A DNA stretch of 64,000 nt from Sphingobacterium sp. SRCM116780 (GTDB taxonomy: Bacteria > Bacteroidota > Bacteroidia > Sphingobacteriales > Sphingobacteriaceae): positions 2,728,001-2,792,000 of the forward strand of contig NZ_CP090446.1 of NCBI RefSeq assembly GCF_021442025.1, read 5' to 3'. This document shows positions 61,783-64,000 of this stretch, piece after piece. The notes beneath the pieces are model-generated. The model did not search any database and was not told the origin of the DNA. It worked only from the letters and a program-made list of their open reading frames with translations. The position numbers and the translations under genes are program-made. Positions within the stretch are counted from its first letter, which is position 1; every line of letters starts with the position of its first letter.

Positions 61783-62229
61783 ATGACAACAATTAATCCC
61801 TATTTGACATTTGACGGAAATTGCGAAGAAGCATTTAATTTCTATAAAGGTGTTTTCAAAAAAGAATTCCAATATGTTGGTAGATTTGGTGAAATGCCAC
61901 CTGCAGAAGGCCAAGAGGCTTTATCGCCAGAACAAGCAAATAGAATCATGCATGTTTCTTTACCTATTGATGGAGAAAGCGTTTTGATGGGCAGTGACAG
62001 CATGGATGAATCTTGTGGCGGTGGTCCCTTTGTAAAAGGTACAAACATTACACTATCAATCAATAGCACTGAAACTACAGAAGCTGATCGATTATATGCA
62101 GCTCTATCAACAAATGGTGCGCAAACAATGCCTATGAGTCAAACGTTCTGGGGAGCTTATTTCGGTATGCTGACAGATCAATTTGGCATCCATTGGATGA
62201 TCAATGTTGATGTTAACCCACATAAATAA
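61783..62229 (+). CDS. VOC family (PhnB-like) protein
   Basis: The 148-residue protein has the PhnB-type glyoxalase fold: INPYLTFDGNCEEAFNFYKGVFKKEF, then SLPIDGESVLMGSD, GGGPFVKGTNITLSI and WGAYFGMLTDQFGIHWMINV. It lacks most of the metal ligands of true glyoxalases. It begins 6 bases after the previous stop and ends the operon at a terminator. Confidence 0.9.
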   Translation: MTTINPYLTFDGNCEEAFNFYKGVFKKEFQYVGRFGEMPPAEGQEALSPEQANRIMHVSLPIDGESVLMGSDSMDESCGGGPFVKGTNITLSINSTETTEADRLYAALSTNGAQTMPMSQTFWGAYFGMLTDQFGIHWMINVDVNPHK

Positions 62230-62251
62230 AGATTTTAAATTCGTAAATTAC

Positions 62252-62286
62252 AAAAGCTAAACGGGATACGTTTAGCTTTTTGTATT
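62252..62286 (+). terminator. terminator after the VOC gene
   Basis: AAAAGCTAAACG (62252-62263) pairs with CGTTTAGCTTTT (62269-62280). Confidence 0.8.
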
Positions 62287-62295
62287 TTTTTAATT

Positions 62296-62769
62296 ATGGC
62301 AAAAGAACATCACTATCAGCAAAAACTAATTTGGACAGGTAATATGGGTAAGGACACCTTATCTTACCAAGATTATAAAAGGGATTTTGAAATCAAGCTA
62401 CCCTCGAAAGCGACAATCTTAGGTTCATCAGACCCTGCATTTTTAGGTGATCCAACCAGGCATAATCCCGAAGATTTATTCTTAAGCGCAGTATCAAGCT
62501 GTCATATGCTTTGGTATTTACATTTTTGTGCAGTATCAGGCATTCTCGTAGAACGATACGAAGATCAACCTATTGGAATACTAACAGAGGAAAAATCTGG
62601 CGCTGGCCAATTCACAAAGATTACACTTCACCCAACAGTTTGGATTAGAGGATCCGAACATGTAACACTAGCTAAAGAATTACATGCCAAAGCAAATAGT
62701 TTTTGTTTTATCGCAAAGTCAATAAATATTCCTGTCGATCATCTTCCCGTAATTATTGTTGTTGAATAA
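62296..62769 (+). CDS. OsmC family protein
   Basis: The 157-residue protein has the OsmC/Ohr pattern with two redox cysteines, one in AVSSCHMLWYL near residue 73 and one in AKANSFCFIAKSINIPV near residue 137. Members reduce organic hydroperoxides; here the N-terminal motifs fit the OsmC-like group better than Ohr. It is after a terminator, so it needs its own promoter, which is not obvious in the 15-base gap. Confidence 0.9.
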   Translation: MAKEHHYQQKLIWTGNMGKDTLSYQDYKRDFEIKLPSKATILGSSDPAFLGDPTRHNPEDLFLSAVSSCHMLWYLHFCAVSGILVERYEDQPIGILTEEKSGAGQFTKITLHPTVWIRGSEHVTLAKELHAKANSFCFIAKSINIPVDHLPVIIVVE

Positions 62770-62897
62770 CATCTGGCAATTTGTTTAAAACTTGCTAAAT
62801 ATTGAAGGTCTCTCAACCACTAACATTTACTGTATTCTTGAGTATAAAATCTAGAATTAGAGAAGCAACTTTCCGTATATTCTTGATTTAAATTCTT

Positions 62898-62905
62898 TAC
62901 TTTTG
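62898..62905 (+). promoter_or_regulatory. -7 element before the pentapeptide protein
   Basis: TACTTTTG matches TAnnTTTG. The ATG at 62909 starts 3 bases later, implying a leaderless message; the -33 TTG is not found. Confidence 0.4.
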
Positions 62906-62908
62906 AAT

Positions 62909-63484
62909 ATGACTACTGGATATTATGAGAGCGAAAAATTCAGCTCTATCGATTATAAAAAGAATATTTTCGAACAAGCAGAATATGACAATTGTACTTT
63001 TGAAAGCTGTGATTTCTCAAATTGTAAATTAAACAATAGTATTTTTGCAGATTGCACCTTCATTGATTGCAATTTTTCATTAGCAGAATTGTTAGGAACA
63101 TCCTTTCAGCAGGTGCTCTTCCAGAACTGTAAATTATTAGGATTACAGTTCAATCAATGCAATAGTTTTGGTCTCTCCTTTACTTTCCAAAATTGTAATA
63201 TCGATCATGCATCTTTTTACCAGTTGAAAATCAAAAACACAAACTTTACAAATTGCCAATTGCGAGAAGTAGATTTTTCAGAATCAGATTTGACGAATTC
63301 ATCTTTTAATTCTTCTGATTTGAATCAAGCAATCTTTGATCAAACAAACCTCGAACAAGTGGATTTTCGAAATGCACTAAATGTGGTCATCTCCCCCAAT
63401 AGAAATAAACTAAAAAAAGCAAAATTTTCTTTGTCCAGTCTACCAGGCTTATTAACTGAATATGGCATCAAAATCGAAGCATAA
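62909..63484 (+). CDS. pentapeptide repeat protein
   Basis: From the ATG at 62909 the protein has 191 residues, with most of 20-165 made of A(D/N)LxX-type pentapeptide units rich in Cys and Asn (CTFESCDFSNCKLNNSIFADCTF; FRNALN near the end). This builds a right-handed quadrilateral beta helix. Qnr-type relatives protect gyrase from quinolones, but McbG-like and unassigned proteins share the repeat; no Qnr-specific loop was identified, so that role is not claimed. An upstream TTG (62903) lies within the -7 element. Confidence 0.9.
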   Translation: MTTGYYESEKFSSIDYKKNIFEQAEYDNCTFESCDFSNCKLNNSIFADCTFIDCNFSLAELLGTSFQQVLFQNCKLLGLQFNQCNSFGLSFTFQNCNIDHASFYQLKIKNTNFTNCQLREVDFSESDLTNSSFNSSDLNQAIFDQTNLEQVDFRNALNVVISPNRNKLKKAKFSLSSLPGLLTEYGIKIEA

Positions 63485-63543
63485 TTTTTTAAACTTTTCT
63501 TCTCCTCCTTTGTTTTTTCTTATATAGAAAAGGAGAGATAAAA

Positions 63544-63921
63544 ATGTCAAAACAAAATAAGAAAAACGAAGAGGATAACGAATTTAAAACTTCAAATCCG
63601 GATCAATTGGCATACGATGCTGATAAAAAGTCTTTCGAATTAGACGTAGACGATGATGACCCAGATTACGATCATCCAAGTGATTATGAAACTGTTGCAG
63701 AAGGAGCCATTGATGACGATTCAACATACGACAATTCAAACCCGTATGTTGGGGATGAATATGCGGATTTGGATGATCTGATAGAGGATGATTTGGATGG
63801 GGATGGCATGCGCATAGAAGGAGAAGTCAAATTGAATCCGCTGGACAAATTACTATCAGAAACTCCAGAAGATCTACAAGATGATCTCGATGAAGAAGGC
63901 TATCCGATCAACTACGATTAA
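63544..63921 (+). CDS. acidic protein of unknown function
   Basis: The 125-residue protein is highly acidic (over 30 Asp and Glu), with runs such as DVDDDDPDYDHPSDYE and DLDDLIEDDLDGDGMRIEG. There is no signal peptide, membrane segment or known motif apart from a DxDxDG-like stretch near residue 85. It is likely cytoplasmic and partly disordered; a Ca2+-binding or nucleic-acid-mimic role could be guessed but is not supported. GAGAGAT just before the ATG is a weak ribosome site. Confidence 0.65.
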   Translation: MSKQNKKNEEDNEFKTSNPDQLAYDADKKSFELDVDDDDPDYDHPSDYETVAEGAIDDDSTYDNSNPYVGDEYADLDDLIEDDLDGDGMRIEGEVKLNPLDKLLSETPEDLQDDLDEEGYPINYD

Positions 63922-63958
63922 GTATATAAAACAAATCAACTCCTTCAAACAAACTACA

Positions 63959-63999
63959 TAAGCGTCATCTCCTATTCCGTTTGAGATGACGCTTATTTC
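63959..63999 (+). terminator. terminator of the acidic protein gene
   Basis: A 13-base perfect stem (63959-63971 with 63983-63995); a short T run follows and the window ends. Confidence 0.7.
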
Positions 64000-64000
64000 G

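Noticed and set aside
62909..63484. Quinolone-resistance (Qnr) gene
   Set aside because: Pentapeptide repeats alone do not show Qnr function; no specific loop was recognised.

Overview
The window looks like a chromosomal segment of a low-GC member of the Bacteroidota, most likely Sphingobacteriaceae (Sphingobacterium-like). The support is: a SusC/SusD pair, TonB-linked and CarboxypepD_reg-like domains, a DUF4292 lipoprotein, a split transketolase, many secreted proteins ending their signal peptides in AQ, and promoters of the Bacteroidota type (TTG, about 20 bases, TAnnTTTG). Shine-Dalgarno sites are mostly absent; clear exceptions lie in the ribosomal protein operon and before the acyl-CoA dehydrogenase gene. 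No insertion sequence, CRISPR array, rRNA or phage gene is visible.

Layout. 0-2.5 kb: ankyrin-repeat protein, a small zinc-ribbon membrane protein, a decayed signal-peptide fragment, tRNA-Pro(UGG) with its own promoter and terminator, and rplS. 2.5-7 kb: secreted histidine acid phosphatase, a 180-base foldback element, a secreted CBM9-like protein and an acyltransferase. 7-20.6 kb: mostly housekeeping genes (pyrG, yidC, META-domain lipoprotein, acyl-CoA dehydrogenase, purB, Nfu-type Fe-S scaffold, GH3 glycosidase, split transketolase) plus a tandem pair of tiny heptad-repeat lipoproteins. 20.6-22.5 kb: an operon of ECF sigma factor, a membrane protein with five about 32-residue repeats, and a Spy/CpxP-like secreted protein. 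22.5-27 kb: class III aminotransferase, SGNH hydrolase, Fsr-like MFS transporter, RlmI-like rRNA methyltransferase. 27.3-32.4 kb: thrA-thrB-thrC on the minus strand, preceded by a leader peptide of 21 residues with six Thr and six Ile codons, then an intrinsic terminator: a classical threonine attenuator. 32.6-39.8 kb: cell envelope genes (NlpC/P60 hydrolase, LysM transglycosylase, TatA, EnvC-like activator, DUF4292 lipoprotein, TPR protein) and a phosphoribosyltransferase. 40-42.8 kb: rplM-rpsI-rpsB and tsf.

43-52 kb: a compact polysaccharide utilisation locus read from the minus strand (LacI regulator, SusC, SusD, GH130 lipoprotein, ROK kinase, MFS sugar porter). The genes suggest uptake of a beta-mannoside across the outer membrane, periplasmic cleavage, inner-membrane import of the hexose and phosphorylation. 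A LacI-type palindrome lies directly downstream of the susC promoter. The locus is bracketed by two near-identical direct repeats of about 59 and 70 bases, suggesting it was inserted as a unit.

52-64 kb: LLM flavin oxidoreductase; an ECF sigma factor overlapping a one-protein anti-sigma/CarboxypepD_reg/TonB hybrid; then plus-strand small metabolic and stress genes (two NAD(P)-binding proteins, serine hydrolase, VF530 protein, AraC regulator, 3-hydroxyisobutyrate-dehydrogenase-like protein, two SRPBCC proteins, VOC protein, OsmC protein, pentapeptide-repeat protein, acidic protein of unknown function).

All assignments come from reading the sequence and recalled family motifs; no database search was run.
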